Source of the DNA: Plectonema radiosum NIES-515
Lineage (GTDB): Bacteria; Cyanobacteriota; Cyanobacteriia; Cyanobacteriales; Nostocaceae
DNA: 52,372 bases
Direction of reading: 5' to 3'
Assembly: GCF_025753815.1 (NCBI RefSeq)
Contig: NZ_JAOWRF010000295.1
Location: 1-52,372, forward strand
The position numbers and the translations under genes are program-made. Position 1 is the first letter of the stretch, and every line of letters starts with the position of its first letter. Positions 7,877 to 16,582 of the stretch are shown here, in pieces. Below the pieces are notes generated by a model, which saw only the letters and a program-made list of their open reading frames with translations, was not told the origin of the DNA and searched no databases.

Positions 7877-8590
7877 TTATGAAGGTTCTTCTCGAATAAT
7901 TTCATACCAGAAAGATAAATCTTTGACATTATGAGAAGCCCTTTCAGGATGTCGCCCAATGCCAAATCCATCTTTATACTGCAACCATGAGGTATGATAT
8001 AGTCCTATGGTATTACCAGTAACTTTGCTGAGGACTTGGCGAGCTAAATTACCCAAAATTGATGCTCCACCAATCGCAGTCCCGACAGCCATAAGTCCCG
8101 GTGTAGCCCCAGCCAGCCCCAGGAGACTATTTACTGCCCCTTGAAAATTAGGTGATTGTGAATTGTTGTGAAGTAGGGTGGCTAGGTCTTCAGAATCTTG
8201 GCGATCGCGCGATACTGTGATGAAGATATCCAAGAAATGAAGAGCCTCTCCATAGAAGATTAGTAAACCGTTCTCACCAGTAGGCAAACGATCCTGACTT
8301 TTAATCCCCGGAAAACGAAAGGTTTTAGGCATATAAACGCTGGCTGCTTCACCTGGTGTTGCGTGACCGTGAACCACCAGGGCATCTAACCGCATCTCTG
8401 CATCGCCAAACCACTTTTTTGTATCCCAAATCATAATATCTTGCAATCTTACAGCCAAATTAACAGCTTGTGGCTGGCTGAATGACTCCCGACTACCCCG
8501 TTGAGAGGAGCCAATTTCACGCTCCATCTGCTCAATAGCCACAGCATCAGGGGGCATAGCTTCATCAATTAACCATTCCTGCTGATTCAT
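7877..8590 (-). CDS. Unrecognised first protein of the conflict operon
   Basis: I do not recognise this 237-aa protein. Residues about 40-135 alternate hydrophobic and polar residues like a beta-rich fold (LQDIMIWDTKKWFGDAEM, LDALVVHGHAT, LLIFYGEALHFLDIFITVSRD). Residues about 150-190 are a Gly/Ala/Leu-rich hydrophobic stretch (LLGLAGATPGLMAVGTAIGG) that could be a membrane-inserting or amphipathic hairpin. The C-terminus returns to an aromatic, charged pattern (SFWYEIIREEPS). It has no signal peptide and starts at ATG 8590. It lies upstream of the protease gene on the same strand, separated by about 200 bp that hold a MITE. It could be an extra effector or regulator, but this is only position-based. 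Confidence 0.6.
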   Translation of the reverse strand: MNQQEWLIDEAMPPDAVAIEQMEREIGSSQRGSRESFSQPQAVNLAVRLQDIMIWDTKKWFGDAEMRLDALVVHGHATPGEAASVYMPKTFRFPGIKSQDRLPTGENGLLIFYGEALHFLDIFITVSRDRQDSEDLATLLHNNSQSPNFQGAVNSLLGLAGATPGLMAVGTAIGGASILGNLARQVLSKVTGNTIGLYHTSWLQYKDGFGIGRHPERASHNVKDLSFWYEIIREEPS

Positions 8591-8880
8591 CCATAACTCC
8601 TAAAATTTCAAATTTCTAGATTTATTCTTCAAATAAATCGGATTCCTGCTTTGGATACATCCTGAGTATCCTATTTTTCGGATTTTCAGGCAATCTCATA
8701 CGCTATGCTTATTATGCGTTGCCCGAAACCTCTGTAGAGACTACCAACTGCTACGTCTGTGCATCATACAGCAGATTGCGTTGTTATTAAATACACGTAG
8801 AGACGTAGCACTTGGTAGTCTCTACAAGGAGAGGGGTTTTACGCATGTACCTCCTGCAACCTGAAATTTGCTGTATGTAA
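8591..8880. other. Repeat-derived intergenic DNA, no gene seen
   Basis: A partial TTAGACATCTCC-family MITE interior is visible at about 8700-8770 (TATGCGTTGCCCGAAACCTC followed by GTAGAGAC). Another GTAGAGACG hairpin lies at about 8797-8826. No open frame with a family match was seen. The promoter of the leftward conflict operon should lie here, but I could not identify it. Confidence 0.5.
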
Positions 8881-9546
8881 TAAACCTGTCATGATATTAC
8901 ACATATTGTAGAGACGTTCCACACCGAACGTCTCTACGACGGGTTTTTATACCAATCCCAATCTGATAAACCTGTCATGATATTACACATATTGTAGAGA
9001 CGTTCCACACCGAACGTCTCTACGACGGGTTTTTATCCCAATCCCAATCTGATAAACCTGTCATGATATTACACATATTGCAGAGACGTTCCGCCGGAAC
9101 GTCTCTACGACGGGTTTTTATCCCAATCTGATAAACCTGTCATGATATTACACATATTGTAGAGACGTTCCACACCGAACGTCTCTACGACGGGTTTTTA
9201 TCCCAATCCCAATCTGATAAACCTGTCATGATATTACACATATTGTAGAGACGTTCCACACCGAACGTCTCTACGACGGGTTTTTATCCCAATCCCAATC
9301 TGATAAACCTGTCATGATATTACACATATTGCAGAGACGTTCCGCCGGAACGTCTCTACGACGGGTTTTTATCCCAATCTGATAAACCTGTCATGATATT
9401 ACACATATTGTAGAGACGTTCCACACCGAACGTCTCTACGACGGGTTTTTATCCCAATCCCAATCTGATAAACCTGTCATGATATTACACATATTGTAGA
9501 GACGTTCCACACCGAACGTCTCTACGACGGGTTTTTATCCCAATCT
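8881..9546. repeat. Eight-unit tandem array with a trimeric higher-order period
   Basis: Units starting TAAACCTGTCATGATATTAC begin at 8881, 8967, 9053, 9132, 9218, 9304, 9383 and 9469. The spacings are 86, 86, 79, 86, 86, 79 and 86 bp. Every third unit is seven bases shorter and has a different hairpin core (GTTCCGCCGGAAC instead of GTTCCACACCGAAC), so a 251-bp trimer has itself been duplicated. Each unit contains one GAGACGTTCC/GAACGTCTC hairpin. Units are nearly identical, which suggests recent expansion. It lies just downstream of aspS (leftward). Confidence 0.92.
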
Positions 9547-9600
9547 GAACAATAAGTGCGGACATCGTATCAAAATACAATTCAAGCACGCTGATGAAGT

Positions 9601-11388
9601 CTAAGACTTCGGTTTATAAGTTGATGCAACGTGCAATTCTTTCAATTGCTTTGCATCTACACTCGAAGGTGCATCTGTTAACAAACAACGCGCTTGTTGC
9701 GTCTTGGGGAAGGCAATTACATCGCGAATTGATTCTTCCCCAGCTAACAACATCACCAAGCGATCTAAACCGTAGGCGATACCACCATGCGGTGGTGTAC
9801 CATATTCAAATGCCTCTAAAAGAAAGCCAAATTTACTTTGTGCTTCTTCCGGAGATAAACCGATCGCTTCAAATACCTCTTCTTGAATTTCTCGCTGATA
9901 AATTCGCCGACTACCACCACCAACTTCAAAGCCGTTGTAAACTAAATCATACGCTTGGGCGCGGGCAGTTTTCAAGTCGGACAAATCATCAGGATGCGGT
10001 GCTGTAAATGGATGGTGCAATGCTTCTAAGCGTTTCTCATCAGCATTCCACTCAAACATCGGGAAATCTACCACCCAAAGCAAGTTGATTTTTTCTGGAT
10101 CGATTAATTTAAATTCTCTGGCGATCGCTTGCCGCAATCTATCTAAAGTCTTATTGACAGTTGCCACATCTGCTGCTGCAAATAATAGCAAATGTCCGGG
10201 TTTGGCATCGGTGCGGCGTAAAATTTCCTGCTTTTGTTCTGGTGTTAAGTTGTCTTTAATCGCACCGATGGTGTCAATTTCCCCATCTTCTCTGACGCGG
10301 ATGTATGCTAAACCTTTGGCACCGGCTTCCGCAGCTTCTTTGAATAAGTCGCCACCTGGTTTAATACGGACATTGGAAATTGTATCATTGCCGTTGGGAA
10401 TCGGCAAGATTTTCACAATCCCGCCATTGGCGATCGCTTCACGAAAGACTTTGAAACCAGAGTCTTTTAATATATCCGAGACATTGACTAGTTCCAGCCC
10501 GTAGCGGGTATCAGGTTTATCACTGCCGTAACGCTCCATTGCGTCTGCGTAGGTGAGACGGGGGAAGGGAAGTTGTAATTCGATACCTTTAACTGTTTTG
10601 AAGATATGCGAAACTAACTTTTCGTTGAGTTCGATAATTTCTTCTTGGGACATGAAACTCATTTCCATGTCCAATTGGGTGAATTCTGGTTGTCTGTCAG
10701 CACGTAAGTCTTCGTCCCGGAAACAACGAGCAATTTGATAATAGCGATCGCATCCTGCTACCATCAATATCTGTTTGAAAAGCTGCGGTGATTGCGGTAA
10801 AGCAAACCACTCACCAGCACTGACACGACTGGGTAAAATGTAATCGCGTGCGCCTTCGGGGGTGGAACGAGTTAAGATGGGGGTTTCAACTTCGATGAAG
10901 TTTTCCACATCTTCGAGATAGCGACGCATGGTTTTGACGACTTGATGACGTAATTGTAAGTTACGTGCCATGCGATCGCGTCGCAAATCTAGATAACGAT
11001 ATTTCAGCCGCAAGTCTTCCCGCACATTCTCGCTGTCTGCGGTGGAAACTTGAAAAGGTAACTGTTTGCGAACAGCATTTAGCAATTCGATTTTATCAGC
11101 GTAGATTTCCACAACGCCAGTGGGGATGCGGGTATTTAGCGATTCTTCGGGACGCTGCGTTACCCTACCTGTGATTTCCACGACATATTCATTACGCAGA
11201 GCGTTAGCTGGTTCGTAAGAATTTGGGGTACGTTGGGGGTCGCTGACAATTTGGACAATGCCAGAGCGATCGCGTAAATCTAAGAATATCACACCCCCAT
11301 GATCGCGGCGACGGTCTACCCATCCGTTAATGGTGACAGTTTCTCCAATATGTGATGAACGGAGTGCGCCGCAATAGTGAGTTCGCAT
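9601..11388 (-). CDS. aspS: Aspartyl-tRNA synthetase
   Basis: The 595-aa class IIb synthetase charges tRNA-Asp with aspartate in the cytoplasm. The N-terminal OB fold ([20 protein letters not shown]) binds the anticodon. Class II motif 2 is in [19 protein letters not shown] and motif 3 in [15 protein letters not shown]. The insert around residues 300-420 is the bacterial GAD domain. Length and layout are normal for bacteria. It starts at ATG 11388 ([15 protein letters not shown]) and ends about 55 bp from the tandem hairpin array. Whether it is discriminating or also charges tRNA-Asn cannot be told from what I can see. Confidence 0.97.
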   Translation of the reverse strand: MRTHYCGALRSSHIGETVTINGWVDRRRDHGGVIFLDLRDRSGIVQIVSDPQRTPNSYEPANALRNEYVVEITGRVTQRPEESLNTRIPTGVVEIYADKIELLNAVRKQLPFQVSTADSENVREDLRLKYRYLDLRRDRMARNLQLRHQVVKTMRRYLEDVENFIEVETPILTRSTPEGARDYILPSRVSAGEWFALPQSPQLFKQILMVAGCDRYYQIARCFRDEDLRADRQPEFTQLDMEMSFMSQEEIIELNEKLVSHIFKTVKGIELQLPFPRLTYADAMERYGSDKPDTRYGLELVNVSDILKDSGFKVFREAIANGGIVKILPIPNGNDTISNVRIKPGGDLFKEAAEAGAKGLAYIRVREDGEIDTIGAIKDNLTPEQKQEILRRTDAKPGHLLLFAAADVATVNKTLDRLRQAIAREFKLIDPEKINLLWVVDFPMFEWNADEKRLEALHHPFTAPHPDDLSDLKTARAQAYDLVYNGFEVGGGSRRIYQREIQEEVFEAIGLSPEEAQSKFGFLLEAFEYGTPPHGGIAYGLDRLVMLLAGEESIRDVIAFPKTQQARCLLTDAPSSVDAKQLKELHVASTYKPKS

Positions 11389-11668
11389 AGGTCTTAATAC
11401 TTATTTCTGGAGCTAGATGGGCTAGTTTATGTCAAAGCTTTCCCATTATCTAGCATCAATAGTAATTGTAGTCATAAAGATGCAATAAGCAAATCGCCAA
11501 ATTAGAAGATGGAGATTAAAAAGACGGAAATTGGCGAGTTTTTTGTTTTTATACTCAGTCGGGGAATGCCCTGTCTTAAGGCTGCGGACTCTGCAATACT
11601 ATGTTTTGGTTTTTACAAGGCGTATGCGGTGTAACTCAACTCGCAAAAAACAAGTTAACTGTTAACTG

Positions 11669-12139
11669 TTAATCACTATCTCCATAAAAATCTTCATCTA
11701 ATAACTGTTCTAGAAGAAAAGAACAATCCAGAGGATATTCTTCTTCTTTATGTTTTCTAACTCCAAATTTAGCGTTTTTACTTTCTTTGATTGCCAGTTT
11801 GCGAGCATCGGCATAAGCCTGAGAAATAACTTCAGTAATATAGTTTTTAAAAGAAGGATTTTCTTCCAAATCTTTTTTTACTCGAAAACGATGTTCTGTC
11901 ACAGAACTATACCAGCTTTGTTTCATCATTTCAGGAGCATCAGATTGAACGGTTAACTTTAGTAAATGAGCAATCAGTATCGTTAAGTTGCTCATAAATG
12001 ACCGTTTCTCTGCTTTACCCATGTCTTCTAATTCTAAAAGCAAATGCTCCCAATCTATATCATTAAACCGATGTTCTTTAATTTGCTCAATAATGCTTTC
12101 TCGCCAAAGATTAAAATCTTGTTCATATTGATTATTCAT
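11669..12139 (-). CDS. DUF29 family protein
   Basis: The 156-aa protein matches the cyanobacterial DUF29 family: YEQDFNLWRESI at the start, then DIDWEHLLLELEDMGKAEKRS, LTILIAHLLKLTVQ and a C-terminal YADARKLAIKES. It is helical and cytoplasmic, with no signal peptide. The function of the family is unknown; members occur in many paralogous copies in filamentous cyanobacteria. It stands alone, between aspS and a long repeat-rich gap. Confidence 0.88.
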   Translation of the reverse strand: MNNQYEQDFNLWRESIIEQIKEHRFNDIDWEHLLLELEDMGKAEKRSFMSNLTILIAHLLKLTVQSDAPEMMKQSWYSSVTEHRFRVKKDLEENPSFKNYITEVISQAYADARKLAIKESKNAKFGVRKHKEEEYPLDCSFLLEQLLDEDFYGDSD

Positions 12140-12960
12140 ATAATAGTTCTCGTTTACGTGAGGTACACCCGTAGGGGCACAGCACTGCCCATTGGTGTCA
12201 ACAAAAGCCTAGAAATAGCTTAACTGTTGGCTGACTCACCCGCCTTGAACTTTAGTTCTAGGCTAATAGCTAAAGTCTACTTCAGTAGACTAAAGATTCT
12301 TGGGGATATTTAGTCATCTTCAGATGACTTTTGCTATTAGCAAGGAACTTCAGTTCCTTGCGGGACATAGCTTTTACGTTAAGTTGACACGTATGGGCAC
12401 TGCCGTGCCCCTACACATCGTGATGTAATATTGTACAGGTAGAACGATTTACGAGCCTTGGAGAAATTGCTGGGGAAGAAGTTTTGAGTGAGTTGTTTAC
12501 TTTGTATTCAGAACTCGATAATTATTCGGCTGAATCCGGTCAAAACATTAAGTTAGCAAGCACCACTTGATAGCGCATACTTTGTTTCGCCTAGAAAAGC
12601 ATATCTTTAATTTAACTGCTATACAAAACTTGGCTAAACTTATCTAAGCTTCACCATTCAACTAGAAGTAATTTCTAGAGGGTTTGCTTCCTGCTTCAAT
12701 CAAGGGAGTCGGCTCCTTCTTGTCCACAGGCGTAAATTCGGCTCTAGCCGAGCCTATTTGTAATATTTTACGGGCAATCACATAGTAAAGCTTTTAGCCA
12801 TTGTTCATTCAGTATTTTAAGCCAATTTAACGAATCGTGGTCTTCCGTCCGACTTGTTAGAGGCTCGCTAGTAATGAACGCGACTGTGGTTTACAAATTA
12901 GCTATTTTTTGGCCTTGGTTTTCGGCAATTATTCAAAAATACCAGAAAGCTTTAACGCTG
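12140..12960. other. Repeat-derived intergenic DNA with three TTCA-loop hairpins
   Basis: Three perfect hairpins with different stems but the same loop lie at 12274-12291 (AGTCTAC-TTCA-GTAGACT), 12312-12329 (AGTCATC-TTCA-GATGACT) and 12342-12359 (AAGGAAC-TTCA-GTTCCTT). The rest holds short repeat fragments (GGGGCACAGCACTGCCC-type phrases near 12175 and 12395). No gene could be supported. Confidence 0.6.
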
Positions 12961-13013
12961 TCAACTTCGAGAAGTGAAAAGCTATGAGTAACTTTAACTA
13001 AGAATTTGAATAT

Positions 13014-13184
13014 TTAATCTAGCTCTCCCATAAGTTCGGGAACCGCTCCCATAAGTTCGGGAACCGCTCCCGTTACGAGGTAGACCGCTCCCGTTACGAG
13101 AGCTATAGCTGGAACCGTAGCTTTCGCCGGAACCGTAGCCATATCCGTAGCCGGAGCCATATCCGTAGCCGGAGCCGGAGCCAT
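13014..13184 (-). repeat. Degenerate 21-bp and 18-bp tandem repeats, open on the minus strand
   Basis: On the minus strand the sequence reads as three-fold-periodic repeats: CCGGCTACGGATATGGCT-type units followed by ATGGGAGCGGTTCCCGAACTT-type 21-bp units. One frame stays open from ATG 13184 to TAA 13014, giving a 56-residue peptide with MGAVPEL repeats. The 21-bp unit is close to the one at 52207-52372 (ATGGGAGCGGTTTCACAACTT). I see no ribosome binding site or family match, so I treat it as repeat DNA. Confidence 0.6.
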
Positions 13185-13209
13185 AGCATTCGCAAAGAAA
13201 AGTCGCTAT

Positions 13210-13401
13210 AAAAGAAAAGTTTTGGGCGAATATAATTCGCTACTACACAGGCAAAGTCCGCCTGCTTTCCAACCCACGGAGGTGGGTTTTGTTTGTGTAG
13301 CCGCGATTTCCAATCGCTAAGACAAAATCAAGACTTTCCAACCCACGGAGGTGGGTTTTGTTTGTATAGTAGCGAATTATATTCGCCAAGGCTTTTCTTT
13401 T
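13210..13401. mobile_element. 192-bp element with about 36-bp terminal inverted repeats
   Basis: AAAAGAAAAG followed by GGCGAATATAATTCGCTA at the left is matched in inverse at 13367-13401; the 21-bp core (13225-13245 versus 13367-13387) is perfect. Inside are two direct copies of CTTTCCAACCCACGGAGGTG. It has no coding capacity and lies directly upstream of the ABC ATPase gene, where it could carry regulatory signals. Confidence 0.7.
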
Positions 13402-13475
13402 GTTTCAATTTCCGAAACTTGCCTGACAAAAGCTGTAGAGAGAAGTTAGGTTAACTGTTAAACCGCACAGCAGCT

Positions 13476-14426
13476 ATGGTAAAAGAACTGGCAATTCGCA
13501 CCTGTGGACTCACTAAGCAATTCGATCGCCATGTTGCGGTTAATGATGTTGATTTGGAGATCCAAGCGGGTGAGGTTTACGGACTGATTGGTCCCAATGG
13601 CGCCGGTAAAACAACTCTCATGCGGATGTTGGCAACTGCTGAGGAACCGACTACGGGTGAGATTTATATTAATGGCGATCGCTTGCTACGTGACAAAACT
13701 AATCCGACTCTCAAACGTCGTCTCGGCTACTTACCCGATGACTATCCCCTTTACGATGATCTCACAGTTTGGGATTATCTCGATTATTTTGCCCGTTTGT
13801 ATCGCTTGCGGGAACCGCGCCGCACTCAACGCTTACATGAGGTGTTAGAATTAATACAACTTGGCAATAAACGCCATAGTCAGATTTCTACTTTATCGCG
13901 GGGGATGAAACAGCGTCTGTGTTTAGCGCGAACAATTATCCACGAACCAATTTTACTACTACTAGATGAGCCAGTTTCCGGGCTTGACCCCATTGCCAGA
14001 ATGCACTTTCGCGAAATGATTAAAGCGTTGCAAGAAGCTGGAATGACAATATTAATTTCCTCCCATGTTCTCAGCGACTTAGCAGAACTGTGTACTTCAG
14101 TGGGAATTATGGAACTTGGCTTTTTGGTAGAAAGTGCTTCACTAAAACAACTTTATCAGCGTCTTTCTCGCCAGCAAATTTTATTATCGACTTTGGGAAA
14201 TTTAGAACCACTCTTAAGCGAATTGAAAAATCATTGCCTAGTAGAGGAGTGGGAAGTTATGCTAGATAAACAAAGTGTGCGCGTCTACTTTTCAGGGAAT
14301 CAAGAAGATAGTGCTTTATTTTTGCGATCGCTCATCGAAGCTAACATTCCTCTGAGCGAATTTCACTGCACTCAAGAAGACCTAGAAACAATTTTTCTCA
14401 AACTAGGTCATAAACAAGCATCTTAA
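13476..14426 (+). CDS. ABC transporter ATP-binding protein
   Basis: The 316-aa ATPase has Walker A GPNGAGKTTL at about residues 38-47, signature LSRGMKQR at about 141-148, Walker B LLLLDEPVSGLDP, and a switch histidine in ISSHVL. The C-terminal about 90 residues are the extension typical of ABC-2 exporter ATPases. It should power the permease encoded about 170 bp downstream on the same strand, a gap filled by a MITE. The substrate is unknown. It starts at ATG 13476. Confidence 0.93.
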   Translation: MVKELAIRTCGLTKQFDRHVAVNDVDLEIQAGEVYGLIGPNGAGKTTLMRMLATAEEPTTGEIYINGDRLLRDKTNPTLKRRLGYLPDDYPLYDDLTVWDYLDYFARLYRLREPRRTQRLHEVLELIQLGNKRHSQISTLSRGMKQRLCLARTIIHEPILLLLDEPVSGLDPIARMHFREMIKALQEAGMTILISSHVLSDLAELCTSVGIMELGFLVESASLKQLYQRLSRQQILLSTLGNLEPLLSELKNHCLVEEWEVMLDKQSVRVYFSGNQEDSALFLRSLIEANIPLSEFHCTQEDLETIFLKLGHKQAS

Positions 14427-14429
14427 AGA

Positions 14430-14519
14430 TTAGACATCTCCGCAAAAGAATGTAGAGACGCTAAATTTAGCGTCTCTTGGGGTTTGGTTAACGCATAATT
14501 AATTTTCGCAGATGTCTAT
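14430..14519. mobile_element. MITE-like element, TTAGACATCTCC family, copy 1
   Basis: TTAGACATCTCCGCAAAA at the left is mirrored by TTTTCGCAGATGTCTA at the right, enclosing 90 bp with an internal GAGACGCTAAATTTAGCGTCTC palindrome. It separates the ABC ATPase gene from the permease gene. Confidence 0.75.
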
Positions 14520-14595
14520 TGTTGTGAGTTGTTATTTGGAGCGTTGTTAGTTGCTAAATAAGCACCAATTACCATTTACTGAAGGATTTGTGATT

Positions 14596-16488
14596 ATGAT
14601 GCTCAACTTAATAGATAAAATCGGCGATTGGAATCCGCAATTATTGCGGGAAATTAAAGGTCGCTTGAAAATTGTCCCTGTGGCGATCGCATTTATTATA
14701 TCGCTACTCGGTCAACTGGTATTATTCCTGTTTCAATTAAAAGATTTTCCTGGAGAAAGATACTCTTTAATCGATCAATACTGTACTGTAAGTAAATCTT
14801 ATCGCCAGCAACAAGACGCGCTGTATCAACAAATAAACACATTGAATACAGCGATATCAAACTTTAAAACAACTAAAGCATCTACTACAGGTTCACTGGT
14901 TGATCTGCAAACTGAACTCAAATCAGCGAATACAAAAAGTCAAGCTTTAAGCAAATATCTTTCCGAGAATTTTTGCCCTCCTAATCAATTAAATATGCAA
15001 TTGTGGTGGCGAGATCACTGGGAATACATATTTCTCTCATTGAGCGTGATTTTTATCTTCACACTTTTAGTAGCAGGAACTTATTTACTCATCAATAACC
15101 TAGCTAATGAAGAACGTCGCGGTACGCTAAATTTTATTCGTCTCAGTCCCCAGTCAGAAGTAAATATTTTGATTGGTAAGCTGTTAGGAGTGCCAATTTT
15201 AGTTTATCTTGTAACTTTAGTAGCAGTGCCTTTACATTTGTATGCTGGACGTTCTGCTAATATCGCCTTCAGTTACATTTTTAGTTTCTACGCTGTTCTT
15301 GTTGCTAGCTGTATTTTATTTTATAGTGCAGCGCTACTTTTTGGTTTAGTTTGTCGTTGGTTTAATAATTTTCAACCTTGGTTAGGTAGTGGGTCGGTTC
15401 TAATATTCTTAAGTATGATGATGATGATGGCATCGTCTTCTGGAACAAATTTCCACAATTCAACAGCTTGGTTTAGGTTATTTAGTCCCTTCGATATCAC
15501 CAATTATCTGTTTCCCAATTTGTTTCACTTATACAACGGTTCACCACTGAAACAATTGCAGTTTTTCTACTTACCGATTGGAACAAATGTTACTAGTATT
15601 GTTGGTTTCCACTTATTGAGTTATGGCTTGTGTACGCTTGGTATTTGGCAAGGATTAAAACGTTGCTTTCGGAACCCGAATATCGCTGTTATCAGCAAGC
15701 TTCAAAGTTATTTGCTGGTAGCTGGTTTGCAAGTAATGATGTGGGGATTCACTTTGCAATATGTAAAAAATTATTGCCCACCTACTTTGGTTCACCAACG
15801 TTCTACAGATTGCTTGTACGATGTGAATTCTCAAATTGGCGAGAATTTCATAATTCTAGGATTTTCTAATTCAGTGTTACTTCTTGGTTTAATTGCAATT
15901 CTCTCACCTCACCGTCAAGCTGTACAAGATTGGGCAAGATATCGACATCAGGGTGTTTGGAAGAATTTGCTCAAAGATTTGATTTTCGGTGAAAAGAGTA
16001 TTGCACTGGTAGCAATGGCAATTAATGTAGCGATCGCCATTATCCCATTAATAGTTTGGATTGCAGTTGCACCCATTTTAAATGTTCACCATAACCCTAG
16101 TTCACTTGGGTTTGGAAACCATATTCACCGGATTCATCTAGTTTTTGCTTTAGCCTTATTTATCACCTTGATGATGATTTACGCTACCATAGCTCAGTTG
16201 ATGTTGATGATGAAAACTTCCAAGCGTTCTTTGTGGGCAATTGGTACTGTAGCTGCGGTAATGTTTTTACCACCGATGATTCTCCAATTGCTCACCATTG
16301 ATCCAGCAAAAAATGCTGGCTTATGGCTGTTTTCCAGCTTTCCTTGGGCAAGTGTAGTATATGCCTCTACAACAACAATTTTTATGACACTCTTGGGTGA
16401 ATTGAGTGTTTTGGTATTGTTAAACTTTCAATTGACAAAACGGGTAAAGTTAGCAGGGGAATCTGCGACTAAAGCATTGTTAGGCTGA
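14596..16488 (+). CDS. ABC-2 type transporter permease
   Basis: This is a membrane protein of about 630 residues. One hydrophobic segment near the N-terminus (VPVAIAFIISLLGQLVLFLF) is followed by an about 110-residue extracytoplasmic helical loop and then many membrane spans. The segment NLANEERRGTLNFIRLSPQS is typical of cyanobacterial ABC-2 permeases. With the upstream ATPase it should form an exporter; the cargo is not evident. I chose ATG 14596 (MMLNLIDKIGDW) because GAAGGA lies 9 nt upstream. The open frame also extends to 14551, but without a ribosome site. Confidence 0.85.
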   Translation: MMLNLIDKIGDWNPQLLREIKGRLKIVPVAIAFIISLLGQLVLFLFQLKDFPGERYSLIDQYCTVSKSYRQQQDALYQQINTLNTAISNFKTTKASTTGSLVDLQTELKSANTKSQALSKYLSENFCPPNQLNMQLWWRDHWEYIFLSLSVIFIFTLLVAGTYLLINNLANEERRGTLNFIRLSPQSEVNILIGKLLGVPILVYLVTLVAVPLHLYAGRSANIAFSYIFSFYAVLVASCILFYSAALLFGLVCRWFNNFQPWLGSGSVLIFLSMMMMMASSSGTNFHNSTAWFRLFSPFDITNYLFPNLFHLYNGSPLKQLQFFYLPIGTNVTSIVGFHLLSYGLCTLGIWQGLKRCFRNPNIAVISKLQSYLLVAGLQVMMWGFTLQYVKNYCPPTLVHQRSTDCLYDVNSQIGENFIILGFSNSVLLLGLIAILSPHRQAVQDWARYRHQGVWKNLLKDLIFGEKSIALVAMAINVAIAIIPLIVWIAVAPILNVHHNPSSLGFGNHIHRIHLVFALALFITLMMIYATIAQLMLMMKTSKRSLWAIGTVAAVMFLPPMILQLLTIDPAKNAGLWLFSSFPWASVVYASTTTIFMTLLGELSVLVLLNFQLTKRVKLAGESATKALLG

Positions 16489-16494
16489 TATTAA

Positions 16495-16532
16495 TTGTAG
16501 TCAGCGCTTGGGCGCCCAAGCGCTGACTACAA
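16495..16532. terminator. 38-bp perfect palindrome between convergent genes
   Basis: TTGTAGTCAGCGCTTGGGC is followed at once by its exact reverse complement and then AAAGTTTT. It lies between the convergent permease and ndhD genes and could act as a bidirectional terminator. The GTAGTCAGCGCTT phrase belongs to a repeat family also seen near 46749. Confidence 0.7.
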
Positions 16533-16582
16533 AGTTTTCTATTAACGTTTAGGGCGATCGCCTAATTTTCATCAAAATCAGC

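Noticed and set aside
7753-7971. 72-aa protein at the start of the protease gene region
   Set aside because: It runs through a MITE (KYEFVSRTRSTRSKG) and overlaps the end of the 237-aa gene in another frame.
8881-9546. CRISPR array
   Set aside because: Units are 79-86 bp and nearly identical along their full length; there are no unique spacers and no cas genes nearby.
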